The notes below the pieces were generated by a model that was not told the DNA's origin, ran no database searches, and saw only the letters and a list, made by a program, of their open reading frames with translations. Below, one piece after another: positions 17,674 through 25,727 of a stretch of DNA of 45,813 bases (positions are counted from its first letter, which is position 1; every line of letters starts with the position of its first letter). The stretch is from Chloroflexi bacterium GWB2_49_20 (GTDB lineage Bacteria; Chloroflexota; Anaerolineae; Anaerolineales; Villigracilaceae). Location of the stretch: contig MGMF01000013.1 in NCBI GenBank assembly GCA_001796335.1, positions 1 through 45,813 of the forward strand, in the 5' to 3' direction. A program made the translations under genes and the position numbers.

Positions 17674-19578
17674 ATGAGCCAGAGGAAATCATCTGAAATG
17701 GAAGGGGAAGTTTTTTACCCCTCGCAGAGCGTCATTGACCAAGCTATTGTCAAGGATTGGGACTCTCTCGCCCTTAAGGCCAGCCAGGACCTGGCTGGTT
17801 TTTGGGAGGAACAGGCTGAAGAATTGGATTGGTTTCAAAAGTGGGAAACCGTTTTGGATGATTCAAACAAGCCTTTTTACAAATGGTTCAGCGGAGCCAG
17901 GGTCAATATCGTGCATAACTGTATTGACCGCCATCTGAAGACTTTCCGTAAGAACAAGCTGGCGCTCATCTGGGAAAGTGAGGATGGCAAGCTGGAACGC
18001 ACTTTTTCTTATTTTTCCATCAACCGGGAAGTCTCCCGCATGGCCAATATCATCAAGGCTATGGGAGTGGTCAAAGGAGATCGGGTCACCATTTACATGG
18101 GCCGCATCCCCGAGATCGTTTTTGCCATGCTGGCCTGTGCCAAGATCGGCGCCATCCATTCGGTGGTATTTGGTGGCTTTTCGATGGACGCCCTGCAGGG
18201 ACGCATTGAGGACAGCCAGTCCAAGCTGATCATCACCTGTGATGGCAGCTACCAGAATGGCAAGGTGGTTGAACTGAAGCGTATTGTGGACGAAGCCATG
18301 AAAGGCTGCCCCAGTGCGGAGAATGTTATCGTGGTGCGGCGGGTTGGCCAGGATGTGCCCATGGAAGCCGGCCGCGATCATTGGTACCATGACCTGTGCT
18401 CTTTGCCCATCGCCAATGGCAAATGCCCAACAGAAGCCATGGACTCGGAAGATCCGCTTTTCATTCTCTATACGTCCGGTTCCACCGGTAAACCCAAGGC
18501 CATCTTGCACACACACGGCGGCTACATGGTGGGCACATACACCACCCTGAAGTATGTATTTGACCTGAAGGATGATGACCGCTGGTGGTGCGCTGCAGAC
18601 CCGGGCTGGATCACCGGTCACTCTTACATTGTATACGGCCCCATGCTGAACGGTGCCACCACCTTCCTGTTTGAAGGCGGGCCGACCTATCCATATCCCA
18701 ACCGCTGGTGGCAGTGCATTGAACGCTATGGCATTTCGGTGTTCTACACTGCACCCACGGCCATACGCGGCCTGATGCGCTTTGGAGAAGCCTGGCCGAA
18801 CAAACATGACCTCTCCTCCCTGCGCCTGCTCGGTTCCGTGGGTGAACCCATCAACCCCGAAGCCTGGAGATGGTATTACCGCGTCATCGGCAAGGACCAC
18901 TGCCCGATCATGGACACCTGGTGGCAGACCGAGACTGGCATGTTCATGATCACACCCACCCCCACTGTTCCGCTTAAGCCGGGTTCAGGCACGCGCCCGT
19001 TCTTTGGCCAGGAGGCCGAGATCCTGAATGACGAGGGTGAACAGGTGGCGGATGGCGAGGAGGGTTACCTGGTACTTTTAAATCCCTGGCCTGCCATGTT
19101 GCGCGGCATCTATGGTGACCCGGACCGGTATGTCAAACAATACTGGAGCAAATATCCCGGCAAATACATGACCGGTGACTCAGCCAAACGCGATAAGGAC
19201 GGCTATTTCTGGATCATCGGGCGGGTGGATGATGTCATCAAGGTCTCCGGGCATCGTTTGGGGACAGCGGAAGTTGAGTCAGCCCTGGTCAGTCATGAAG
19301 CTGTAGCTGAGGCGGCTGCCATTGGTTTGCCGCATGAGATCAAGGGGCAGGCTATTCATGTCTTCTGCCTGTTGCGCAAAGGCTTCAGCCCTTCCGCTGA
19401 ACTGGCTGAGACCTTGCGCCAGCATGTGGCCACCCACATGGGCCCGATCGCCCGCCCAGAGGAGGTAACCTTTGTGGATAAGCTCCCCAAGACGCGCTCA
19501 GGCAAGATCATGCGGCGCGTATTAAAGGCACGTGCCCAGGGCCTGCCGGAAGGGGATATATCTACATTGGAGGAATAA
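17674..19578 (+). CDS. acsA: Acetate-CoA ligase (AMP-forming)
   Basis: Makes acetyl-CoA from acetate, ATP and CoA. 634 residues, typical length. Visible motifs: P-loop YTSGSTGKPKAI, the acetate-site tryptophan region DPGWITGHSYIVYGP, DTWWQTETG, the hinge TGDSAKRDKDGYFWIIGRVDDVIKVSGHR, and the acetylation/catalytic Lys in KTRSGKIMRR. AGGAGGT lies six bases before the ATG. Higher GC and codon bias than its upstream neighbours suggest a well-expressed housekeeping gene. Its place after two amidohydrolases and a deacetylase fits capture of released acetate, though it may serve general acetate use. Confidence 0.95.
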   Translation: MSQRKSSEMEGEVFYPSQSVIDQAIVKDWDSLALKASQDLAGFWEEQAEELDWFQKWETVLDDSNKPFYKWFSGARVNIVHNCIDRHLKTFRKNKLALIWESEDGKLERTFSYFSINREVSRMANIIKAMGVVKGDRVTIYMGRIPEIVFAMLACAKIGAIHSVVFGGFSMDALQGRIEDSQSKLIITCDGSYQNGKVVELKRIVDEAMKGCPSAENVIVVRRVGQDVPMEAGRDHWYHDLCSLPIANGKCPTEAMDSEDPLFILYTSGSTGKPKAILHTHGGYMVGTYTTLKYVFDLKDDDRWWCAADPGWITGHSYIVYGPMLNGATTFLFEGGPTYPYPNRWWQCIERYGISVFYTAPTAIRGLMRFGEAWPNKHDLSSLRLLGSVGEPINPEAWRWYYRVIGKDHCPIMDTWWQTETGMFMITPTPTVPLKPGSGTRPFFGQEAEILNDEGEQVADGEEGYLVLLNPWPAMLRGIYGDPDRYVKQYWSKYPGKYMTGDSAKRDKDGYFWIIGRVDDVIKVSGHRLGTAEVESALVSHEAVAEAAAIGLPHEIKGQAIHVFCLLRKGFSPSAELAETLRQHVATHMGPIARPEEVTFVDKLPKTRSGKIMRRVLKARAQGLPEGDISTLEE

Positions 19579-19656
19579 GACCATAAGATTTTTAGAATCA
19601 ACTCAAAATATGGAGTGTGGGGTATTTTGGCTGGCCTGATCTGGCTGTATATGCCT

Positions 19657-20052
19657 TTATGCGCGCACTTCACTCATCAGCGCCAGCAGGTTAGAATCAG
19701 GATCGCGGAAGAAAGCCATCCACAGTTCGTAATCCGGGAATTTTGCGACCAGTTTCGGTTTCTCTTCAAATTCCACACCCCGGGCTGTCAATTTTTCGAA
19801 GGCAGCCTGAAGATCGGGGACCGTGTAATAGATGATGGAACTGTAGCTTTTGCCCTGGGCTTCAGCTGCAGCATCCAGCAATAAGCGAACGCCGTCACAG
19901 TCAAAAAACCCAAGTCCCGGAGGCGCTTTGAAAAGAAAACGCATCCCCAAAATATCACGGTAAAAAGCAATGGCACGATCGACATCCCGCACCGGAACGG
20001 CAATCTGGCCAATTTTTGACAATCCGAAATTATCCTTACCAGGGTCACTCAT
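19657..20052 (-). CDS. VOC-family (glyoxalase/bleomycin-resistance fold) protein
   Basis: 131 residues. Starts the fold with KIGQIAVPVRDVDRAIAFYRDILGM and ends with AFFRDPDSNLLALMSE, the two signature beta-alpha-beta units of a vicinal-oxygen-chelate protein. The usual metal His in the first strand is Gln (GQIAV), but Glu or other ligands may remain, so activity is uncertain. AGGAG precedes the start. It lies 29 bases beyond the OsmC-like gene, same strand, and converges with acsA. Function not assignable. Confidence 0.82.
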   Translation of the reverse strand: MSDPGKDNFGLSKIGQIAVPVRDVDRAIAFYRDILGMRFLFKAPPGLGFFDCDGVRLLLDAAAEAQGKSYSSIIYYTVPDLQAAFEKLTARGVEFEEKPKLVAKFPDYELWMAFFRDPDSNLLALMSEVRA

Positions 20053-20081
20053 ACTGGGCTCCTATCATAAAAACCTGGCAG

Positions 20082-20498
20082 TTAAACAGCTTCAACGATG
20101 CGGTAGACCAATTCGATGTTCACCGCCTTGTTGATCATGTTTTGAGCGGGGCAATATTTTTGGGATGACAATTGCATGGCACGTTCAACCGCTTGTGGAT
20201 CGATATTCCTGCCGGTGACCACATACTCGATCTGGACCCACTCCCACACCTGGGGGTGAGATTCAGCATTCCTGGCATGCACAAATACCTCAAAATCCAC
20301 TACATCCTGTTTCTTTTTCATTAATATGGAGATCACATCCATAGCGGTGCAACCCGCCATTCCAACTCCCAGCAGTTCCATGGGCCGGAATCCTGCCTGG
20401 CCTTCATCCGAATTAGGTGCCAGGTGTACCTGGATACCAGTTCCGGCAGTGCCATCAAATTCCAACCCCTTATGATTCCAACTGACTTTTGCTTCCAT
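20082..20498 (-). CDS. OsmC/Ohr-family peroxide-reducing protein
   Basis: 138 residues with the two family cysteines: one in GVGMAGCTAMD, one in SSQKYCPAQNMI. OsmC/Ohr proteins use this pair to reduce organic hydroperoxides. The YhfA/OsmC-like subgroup is the likely home, judged from RPMELLGVGMAGCTAMDV. GGAG precedes the ATG by about five bases. Sits with the VOC gene downstream of an NnrS-like gene in an apparent stress-response group on the minus strand. Confidence 0.87.
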   Translation of the reverse strand: MEAKVSWNHKGLEFDGTAGTGIQVHLAPNSDEGQAGFRPMELLGVGMAGCTAMDVISILMKKKQDVVDFEVFVHARNAESHPQVWEWVQIEYVVTGRNIDPQAVERAMQLSSQKYCPAQNMINKAVNIELVYRIVEAV

Positions 20499-20622
20499 TG
20501 TGTCTCCATGTCACCATTGAATTTTTTCACCAGGCGCAATCAGATACGAACTGCGAACCAATGATACTATGTAATCTAAAAAATATGCATGCGTGCAATT
20601 GGGTTGATCCCCCGGAAAGTGA

Positions 20623-20647
20623 CTTGCTTGCATCGGCAGCAAGCAAG
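20623..20647. repeat. Hairpin between the NnrS-like and OsmC-like genes
   Basis: CTTGCTTGC and GCAAGCAAG form a perfect 9-bp stem with a seven-base loop. No U-tract on either strand, so termination is doubtful. Confidence 0.4.
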
Positions 20648-20656
20648 CAGCGGACT

Positions 20657-21724
20657 TTATCTCTTCAACCCTTTCCAGATGGAATAACCTGTCATCCCCA
20701 AAAAGAGCAAAATCGCCACTTCATTGAATAAGCCACCCCACTGCCGCACGGATTGCAGAGATGCCAGATCCCCGATAATTCTAACCAGTAGTGACACATG
20801 TAACAGAATGAGATGAATGTAAAATGCTGGTTGAAAGTTGATTTGAACTTGAAAGATGGCGGGGAAAATAATGGGAGCGTGACCGAAGATCATCGACATA
20901 ACGAACCCAACGAATATGATATGCAGCACAGCGTCATAAAATGGTCCGGCATACTGTGCGCCAATTGCAAGCATCAAGCCACCCCCAACGATTAACCACA
21001 AGAAACCTGCAAACAGGCTGTGAGCTATATAACGGGTCAGGGGAGCTGGATGGCGCAGGTTACGCCGTGCAATGTCGTTTGCGAGGAACCACGATCCAAG
21101 CCCCAAAAGTCCTGCTCCACTCAAGCGGGTACCAATGTCCAGGTTTAATATGGCAGCACTCTCCCCGATCAGGATGAGTGCAACAAAAAGCCCAAATATG
21201 CCCACCTGCATGGTTGAAGGTCGCAAGACACGGCTGAGCTCGAGCCGCTCCCCGGCAATGGTCAACACGAGGAATCCCATCCAGAAGAAAACCATTTGAA
21301 AGATCGGCATCCCCATCATCCACAGGATGTTGCCCACGATCCAGGAGAATCCACCTGCTGCCATAACCAGAGTGTGGGTTTTCGGTTCACGGATTATCAT
21401 GAACAACAGGATGGCAAATGTAACCAGGCTGCCCAACGTAAAAAGAATCGCTCCCAGAAAACCGGGCCTTGCCAGTAAAAACACCCAGCCAGTGGCTGTC
21501 AGGGCAGGCGCAGTAAACATCCATTTTTTGCGGATGGCTACTGCCCGTTCCAGCGGGATCAGTGTGCCCAGGAAGCCACATACCATCAATGGACCATGTG
21601 CATTGGCCAGGTTTGGATAGGGTGGCAACGACCAACCCATACGCAGCAAGCCCGCCCACATAGCAGCCAACAACGCCAAAAGAGAAAAAACCACAAAAGG
21701 AAAATAACGCTTCTGAATTTTCAT
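20657..21724 (-). CDS. NnrS-like multi-pass membrane protein
   Basis: 355 residues with about ten to twelve hydrophobic segments. Family hallmarks of NnrS: the HGPLMVCGFLGTLIPLERAVA block near residue 43 and HIIFVGFVMSMIFGHAPIIFPAI in the C-terminal half, with conserved histidines that could bind haem or copper. NnrS proteins are membrane metalloproteins associated with nitric oxide tolerance in denitrifiers (established knowledge). It is divergent from a Crp/Fnr regulator, beyond which lies a copper nitrite reductase; this context supports a role against NO. Assignment rests on motif recognition. Confidence 0.72.
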   Translation of the reverse strand: MKIQKRYFPFVVFSLLALLAAMWAGLLRMGWSLPPYPNLANAHGPLMVCGFLGTLIPLERAVAIRKKWMFTAPALTATGWVFLLARPGFLGAILFTLGSLVTFAILLFMIIREPKTHTLVMAAGGFSWIVGNILWMMGMPIFQMVFFWMGFLVLTIAGERLELSRVLRPSTMQVGIFGLFVALILIGESAAILNLDIGTRLSGAGLLGLGSWFLANDIARRNLRHPAPLTRYIAHSLFAGFLWLIVGGGLMLAIGAQYAGPFYDAVLHIIFVGFVMSMIFGHAPIIFPAIFQVQINFQPAFYIHLILLHVSLLVRIIGDLASLQSVRQWGGLFNEVAILLFLGMTGYSIWKGLKR

Positions 21725-21800
21725 ACTTTAATCTTATCCTCAATCGGGCAGATTGACTTTGCGTTGGAGCAAGGTGAGTAGATTTTTCGCCAGGCCAGGG

Positions 21801-21815
21801 TTTGGGATTCCCAAA
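21801..21815. promoter_or_regulatory. Palindrome between nnrS-like and crp/fnr genes, possible operator
   Basis: TTTGGGA-T-TCCCAAA is a perfect 15-base palindrome in the divergent promoter region. Its centre lies about 55 bases upstream of the -10 box at 21864, a spacing that would suit activation by a Crp/Fnr protein. It does not match the classical FNR site TTGAT-N4-ATCAA. Confidence 0.4.
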
Positions 21816-21863
21816 ATTTTATCCTGGGGCGGGAGGCTGTGAAATTACAGGCTGATAATTATA

Positions 21864-21869
21864 TATAAT
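21864..21869 (+). promoter_or_regulatory. -10 box for the Crp/Fnr gene
   Basis: Exact TATAAT in an AT-rich stretch 34 bases before the ATG. A poor -35 (GTGAAA) stands 19 bases upstream, as expected for an activator-dependent promoter. Confidence 0.4.
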
Positions 21870-21902
21870 ATATATTCCATCATATTGGGGTAAAATCCAG
21901 TT

Positions 21903-22607
21903 ATGGATGGAAAAATGCAGGAACTTATCCGCCAATCCAGCTTATTCAAAGATGTTGGTTCAGACGTCTTTGCCCAAGTGTTGGAGACATGTATACCACG
22001 TTCCGTGGAAGAGGATGGCTTTTTCTTTATGCAGGGAGACGCCGCCAGCCATGCTTTTGTATTGCTGGAGGGGCGCGTAAAAATGCTCCAGATCACACCC
22101 AACGGGCAGCAAATCACCCTGCGCATTCTGACGCCCGGGCAGACTTATGGCGGCATTGCAATACTCAATCCCCTGGAAGGCTATCCGGCCACCGCGCAGG
22201 CCATGGAAAACAGCACAGCCCTGGCCTGGGATACAGCCCATTTGCGTAAATTGGCAGAAATGGAACCTTCCATTTCACTTAATGCCATGCAATTAATGCA
22301 CGCCTACATCACCGAATTACAAGAACGCCAAAAAGCACTGGTTACAGATCGGGTGGAGCAACGCATTGCCCGCATCCTGATGAAGCTAGCATCTCAATAT
22401 GGCAAAAAGGTGGAAGAGGGTGTGTTGATCAATTTTCCACTAACCCGGAAGGATATTGCAGAAATGAGCGGAACGACGCTCTTTACGGTCAGCCGTACAT
22501 TAAAAGAGTGGGAAAGGCAGGGGATGGTAAAAATTGGGAGGGAAAAGGTGTGTATTTGCAAACCGCATGGATTGGTAAGCCTGGCGGACGATCTCGTTCG
22601 AAGATAA
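21903..22607 (+). CDS. Crp/Fnr-family transcriptional regulator
   Basis: 234 residues: N-terminal cyclic-nucleotide-binding-like beta barrel (about 10-125, with LLEGRVKMLQITPNGQQITLRILTPGQTYG), a long dimerisation helix, and a C-terminal winged helix with recognition segment LTRKDIAEMSGTTLFTVSRTLKEWE. It has no N-terminal cysteine cluster of the FNR kind (only Cys30 in that half), so it is not an oxygen-sensing Fe-S FNR; a DNR/NnrR-like NO- or redox-responsive role fits the neighbours. Ends in a strong terminator. Likely targets are the divergent NnrS-like gene and nirK. Confidence 0.9.
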   Translation: MDGKMQELIRQSSLFKDVGSDVFAQVLETCIPRSVEEDGFFFMQGDAASHAFVLLEGRVKMLQITPNGQQITLRILTPGQTYGGIAILNPLEGYPATAQAMENSTALAWDTAHLRKLAEMEPSISLNAMQLMHAYITELQERQKALVTDRVEQRIARILMKLASQYGKKVEEGVLINFPLTRKDIAEMSGTTLFTVSRTLKEWERQGMVKIGREKVCICKPHGLVSLADDLVRR

Positions 22608-22623
22608 CCATTCGCCCGTTACA

Positions 22624-22660
22624 AGCCCGGGTAGATCATGCTACGCCGGGCTGTTTTTTT
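22624..22660 (+). terminator. Rho-independent terminator after crp/fnr
   Basis: AGCCCGG-GTAG pairs with CTAC-(G bulge)-CCGGGCT around ATCATG, followed by GTTTTTTT. Separates the regulator from nirK, which therefore needs its own promoter. Confidence 0.85.
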
Positions 22661-22768
22661 AACTTGCGCCAGCGCAAAGACAAAATCCTACCTTTTAAGA
22701 TAAGCTATATCCAATAGGTATGTGTCCCTTCTTTCCAGTATATCTAATAATCCTTTCAGGAGCAGATC

Positions 22769-24595
22769 ATGAGAATTTTCAAATCATTAATCAGCGCGTT
22801 GGTGCTCGGAGTCTTACTGGTTTCCTGCGCCCCTGTTGATGCGCCAGTCGTCAATACAGAATATATACTCACCACCGATATGCGGGATGGCAAGTTCGTG
22901 TTTGTCGGTGTCAATGAAGACATCAATGGAACAGTCAACCCGTCCCTGCATGCAAAACCGGGAGAAAAGATCAGTGTCATGCTTATCAATGGTGGCTATG
23001 GGGAGCATGACATTGTTTTTCCAGAACTCAACATACATTCTGATGTGATCCACCAGAAAGGGGAAACAACCAAGATCACATTCTCTGTGCCGGAACAAGA
23101 TGTGGTGTTGACATACCAAGATTCTTCCCATGCCAAACTGGGTATGAGTGGTGTTTTGCTGGTTGGTGCGGTGATCGCCTCACAGCCTGAGAGCTCCGCA
23201 AGCACTCAGGATGCGATGGGCATGGACACGCAAGCCGCTGGAAAAACGGTGGAATATACGCTTGAGTCAGCCCTGGCAGATGGCAAAATGATCTATATCG
23301 GAAAAGGGAGTGACCTGGATGGAAAAACCAACCCGGATCTAACCGCAAATCCCGGCGATCTGGTGAGAGTGACCCTTTTCAGCGGCGAAGGCGCGACCCA
23401 TAACATTTTCTTTGATGGATTTAATGCAAAATCTGAGGATGTTGCCGGTAAAGGGAACAGCGTGGTGGTTGAATTCACCCCGGATAAGGAAGGTACGTTT
23501 GCTTATTATTGCACTATTCTGGGGCACCGCCAGGCAGGCATGCAGGGCAAGTTCATCGTTGGCTCGGGAACTTCATCAGAGACCGCTGGCACTGGCACAA
23601 ATAACACCGGTACCGGGATGCCTGCGGATACTTCCCTGGAAGCAGGACCGGCAGATCCCAACGCCGTGGACATTGTTCGTGACCCAACAGACATTCCCAC
23701 CCCGATTGGGAAGCGGGGACCTGAAGCCGTACGCGTTGATCTGGAAACCGTTGAAGTAACCGGTCAATTGGCGGATGGCATTACCTTCAAATATTGGACC
23801 TTTAACGGGAAAGTTCCCGGCCCTTTCATCCGTGTACGCGTGGGTGACACAGTGGAGGTGCATCTCAAAAATTTACCGGATAGCAGCATGGCACACTCGG
23901 TGGACTTTCATGCTGTTACAGGACCCGGGGGCGGCGCTGTGGCCACTCAGACTCAGCCCGGCGGAGAAACCATGTTTACTTTCAAGGCGCTCAACCCCGG
24001 CCTGTTTGTCTATCACTGTGCCACACCGATGGTCGCACAGCATATTTCCAACGGCATGTATGGCCTGATCCTGGTGGAACCCGCCGGCGGTTTGCCTGCG
24101 GTGGATCGTGAATTCTATGTCATGCAGGGTGAAATCTATACAGCCCAGCCCTTCGACACAACCGGTGCAGTCACCGCTGACGCTGTCAAATTATTGAACG
24201 AAAACCCCGAGTATTTCGTGTTCAACGGCTCAGCCCTGGCCCTGGCAAGCGATACGCATGCATTGAGAGCCAACGTCGGCGAAACGGTACGCATTTTCTT
24301 TGGGGTGGGAGGCCCGAACTTCATATCCTCCTTCCATGTGATCGGCGAAATTTTCGACCGCGTTTATGATCAAGCCTCATTGACTGCTCCTCCGCTGACC
24401 GATGTACAGACCACGCTTGTGCCCCCGGGCGGCGCAACAATGGTGGAGTTCAAGCTGGAAGTGCCCGGGCGCTATATTCTTGTGGACCATGCCCTGGCAA
24501 GGATGGAACGCGGCCTGGCTGGATACCTGTACGTGGAAGGTGATCCAAACCCGGATATATTCAATGGAACCGTGACCCCGGGCAGCGGTCATTAA
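22769..24595 (+). CDS. nirK: Copper nitrite reductase with two extra N-terminal cupredoxin domains
   Basis: Reduces nitrite to nitric oxide outside the cytoplasmic membrane. 608 residues against about 340-380 for ordinary NirK. A lipoprotein signal ends at Cys20 (LVSC). Cupredoxin A (about 30-132) has His80, His121 and Met126, but Gln117 replaces the copper cysteine. Cupredoxin B (about 160-265) has the full type 1 set His211, Cys248, His253, Met258. A Gly/Thr-rich linker leads to the NirK core (320-590): type 1 ligands His376, Cys417, His425, Met430; type 2 ligands His381, His416, His574; catalytic Asp379 and His523. All active-site residues are present. A and B share a sequence pattern and look like an internal duplication. 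AGGAG precedes the ATG. Domain B probably feeds electrons to the core. Confidence 0.9.
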   Translation: MRIFKSLISALVLGVLLVSCAPVDAPVVNTEYILTTDMRDGKFVFVGVNEDINGTVNPSLHAKPGEKISVMLINGGYGEHDIVFPELNIHSDVIHQKGETTKITFSVPEQDVVLTYQDSSHAKLGMSGVLLVGAVIASQPESSASTQDAMGMDTQAAGKTVEYTLESALADGKMIYIGKGSDLDGKTNPDLTANPGDLVRVTLFSGEGATHNIFFDGFNAKSEDVAGKGNSVVVEFTPDKEGTFAYYCTILGHRQAGMQGKFIVGSGTSSETAGTGTNNTGTGMPADTSLEAGPADPNAVDIVRDPTDIPTPIGKRGPEAVRVDLETVEVTGQLADGITFKYWTFNGKVPGPFIRVRVGDTVEVHLKNLPDSSMAHSVDFHAVTGPGGGAVATQTQPGGETMFTFKALNPGLFVYHCATPMVAQHISNGMYGLILVEPAGGLPAVDREFYVMQGEIYTAQPFDTTGAVTADAVKLLNENPEYFVFNGSALALASDTHALRANVGETVRIFFGVGGPNFISSFHVIGEIFDRVYDQASLTAPPLTDVQTTLVPPGGATMVEFKLEVPGRYILVDHALARMERGLAGYLYVEGDPNPDIFNGTVTPGSGH

Positions 24596-24626
24596 CTTGA
24601 CCCTGTAAGAGATCCATGGACATCCG

Positions 24627-24833
24627 ATGCTATCTCCCCATACCCCTGTAGCCGAATTGCTGGATGGCTCGCCGCTGGCAGCGATCCTACTGATCGACAT
24701 GCATGTGGAGTGCACCGGATGTTCCATGAGCCGGTTTTGTTCACTTGAAGATGTGTGCAGCCAGTATAAGCTGGACCTGGAGAAGGTGATCTCACAAATT
24801 CAAGAAAAGCTGGGGAAGATCATGCAAGATTGA
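24627..24833 (+). CDS. Small four-cysteine DUF1858/ScdA-N-like protein
   Basis: 68 residues. Pattern VAELLDGSPLAAILLIDMHVECTGC followed by CSLEDVC matches the DUF1858 domain found alone or fused to ScdA/Ric-type iron-sulfur repair and hybrid-cluster proteins. Cysteines at 29, 32, 38 and 44 could bind a cluster or metal. It begins 31 bases after nirK, same strand, weak ribosome site, likely co-transcribed. A role in nitrosative stress or metal handling is inferred from context only. Confidence 0.7.
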   Translation: MLSPHTPVAELLDGSPLAAILLIDMHVECTGCSMSRFCSLEDVCSQYKLDLEKVISQIQEKLGKIMQD

Positions 24834-24936
24834 TCGGATTGCTTTCGTTCTTTCATTAGCAATTATTTAAGGGTTCACCTCAATAAATCGGGGGGTGTAG
24901 AAAAGGATTTCGTTGCTGGTGCAATTAACCAAAATG

Positions 24937-24950
24937 GCGCGATAATAAGA
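24937..24950 (+). promoter_or_regulatory. Repeated 14-mer GCGCGATAATAAGA, possible promoter element (copy 1)
   Basis: Identical to 27211-27224. Contains GATAAT as a possible -10 box and lies upstream of the first small membrane protein gene, as the other copy lies upstream of the GNAT gene. Confidence 0.3.
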
Positions 24951-25022
24951 AAGGAATCTCGCCTCCATCGCGGAAGCCATGCCATAAACCCTCGCATTGA
25001 ATATTCAGAAAGGAATATCCTT

Positions 25023-25190
25023 ATGCCACTAACATTCTTTATCCCCCTGGGGCTGATCGTGGTGGCAGCTGGCGTTACCCTGCTCTTTACCAGGAAATAC
25101 AAAACTATTGGTATTGTGATGACAGGTCTTGGTCTGGCCGTCACCCTCTTTACCATCGGCGTGATCGTACTGGCGGTCGGTTCGATGTAG
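25023..25190 (+). CDS. Small two-TM membrane protein
   Basis: 55 residues: MPLTFFIPLGLIVVAAGVT, a basic loop TRKYKT, then a second hydrophobic helix to the end. AAGGAA lies about seven bases before the ATG. Two hydrophobic helices joined by a positive loop make a hairpin with both ends outside. It stands 20 bases before another small membrane-anchored protein and shares its strand. No family recognised; the gene is short, but the ribosome site and TM pattern support it. Confidence 0.55.
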   Translation: MPLTFFIPLGLIVVAAGVTLLFTRKYKTIGIVMTGLGLAVTLFTIGVIVLAVGSM

Positions 25191-25210
25191 GTCACCCGGG
25201 AAGAACCAAA

Positions 25211-25597
25211 ATGAGCAAAACAAAAGGAATTATCACAGGTCTCCTGCTCCTTACACTGGTTATTTGCCTTGCAGTAATTGCGGTTGAAGCGCGCACAAAA
25301 ATCGTCAGGCGGCTTTACGACAATTTCGTTTATGACAATTGGAACCACTATTTGCCATGCAAAGCGTTGCCAGCAGAAGCACAAGTAAGCGCGATCGTTC
25401 AGCAACACCGGGATATCGTCCGGGAAATTGAACAGGTGAATCCGGGATTGGTTGGAGTGGATATGGACTCATCCACCTGCCCTGGCAAAGCTGACCTGGT
25501 GATATGGTACGCCTCGCATCAAAATCGCCTGGAAATTGAGAATATCCTCGGTGGCGATTCTTTTTTCGGCGTGCCAACCCGGCTGCAGAACCGTTAG
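25211..25597 (+). CDS. Membrane-anchored protein of unknown function
   Basis: 128 residues. One N-terminal TM helix (about 7-27), then an extracytoplasmic soluble part with two cysteines (Cys50 in YLPCKALP and Cys90 in SSTCPGKADLVI) that could form a disulfide. The ending suggests a small alpha/beta domain. GGGAAG precedes the ATG. No family recognised. Same strand and 20 bases after the small two-TM protein; the pair may work together at the membrane. Confidence 0.6.
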   Translation: MSKTKGIITGLLLLTLVICLAVIAVEARTKIVRRLYDNFVYDNWNHYLPCKALPAEAQVSAIVQQHRDIVREIEQVNPGLVGVDMDSSTCPGKADLVIWYASHQNRLEIENILGGDSFFGVPTRLQNR

Positions 25598-25658
25598 ATC
25601 CTGGCCTGATATATTTACAACAGCATGCACAGCCAGGGATGTGGAGACAGAAAGGGAT

Positions 25659-25683
25659 GGTTGATTTCAAGTGGAAATCAGCC
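25659..25683. promoter_or_regulatory. Inverted repeat in the fumC leader
   Basis: GGTTGATTTC and GAAATCAGCC pair over ten bases (one G-T) around AAGTG, 45 bases before the fumC start. Could be an operator or a leader hairpin; no U-tract follows. Confidence 0.3.
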
Positions 25684-25727
25684 TATACTACACATATATA
25701 TCCCAAGAATCACAGGTCGTAAAAAAA

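Noticed and set aside
17863-18900. 345-codon minus-strand frame opposite acsA
   Set aside because: Antisense shadow of a well-conserved high-GC gene; no family motif and no ribosome site.
24837-25408. Minus-strand frame of 177 codons covering the two small membrane proteins
   Set aside because: Plus-strand genes have ribosome sites and TM patterns; the antisense frame has none.
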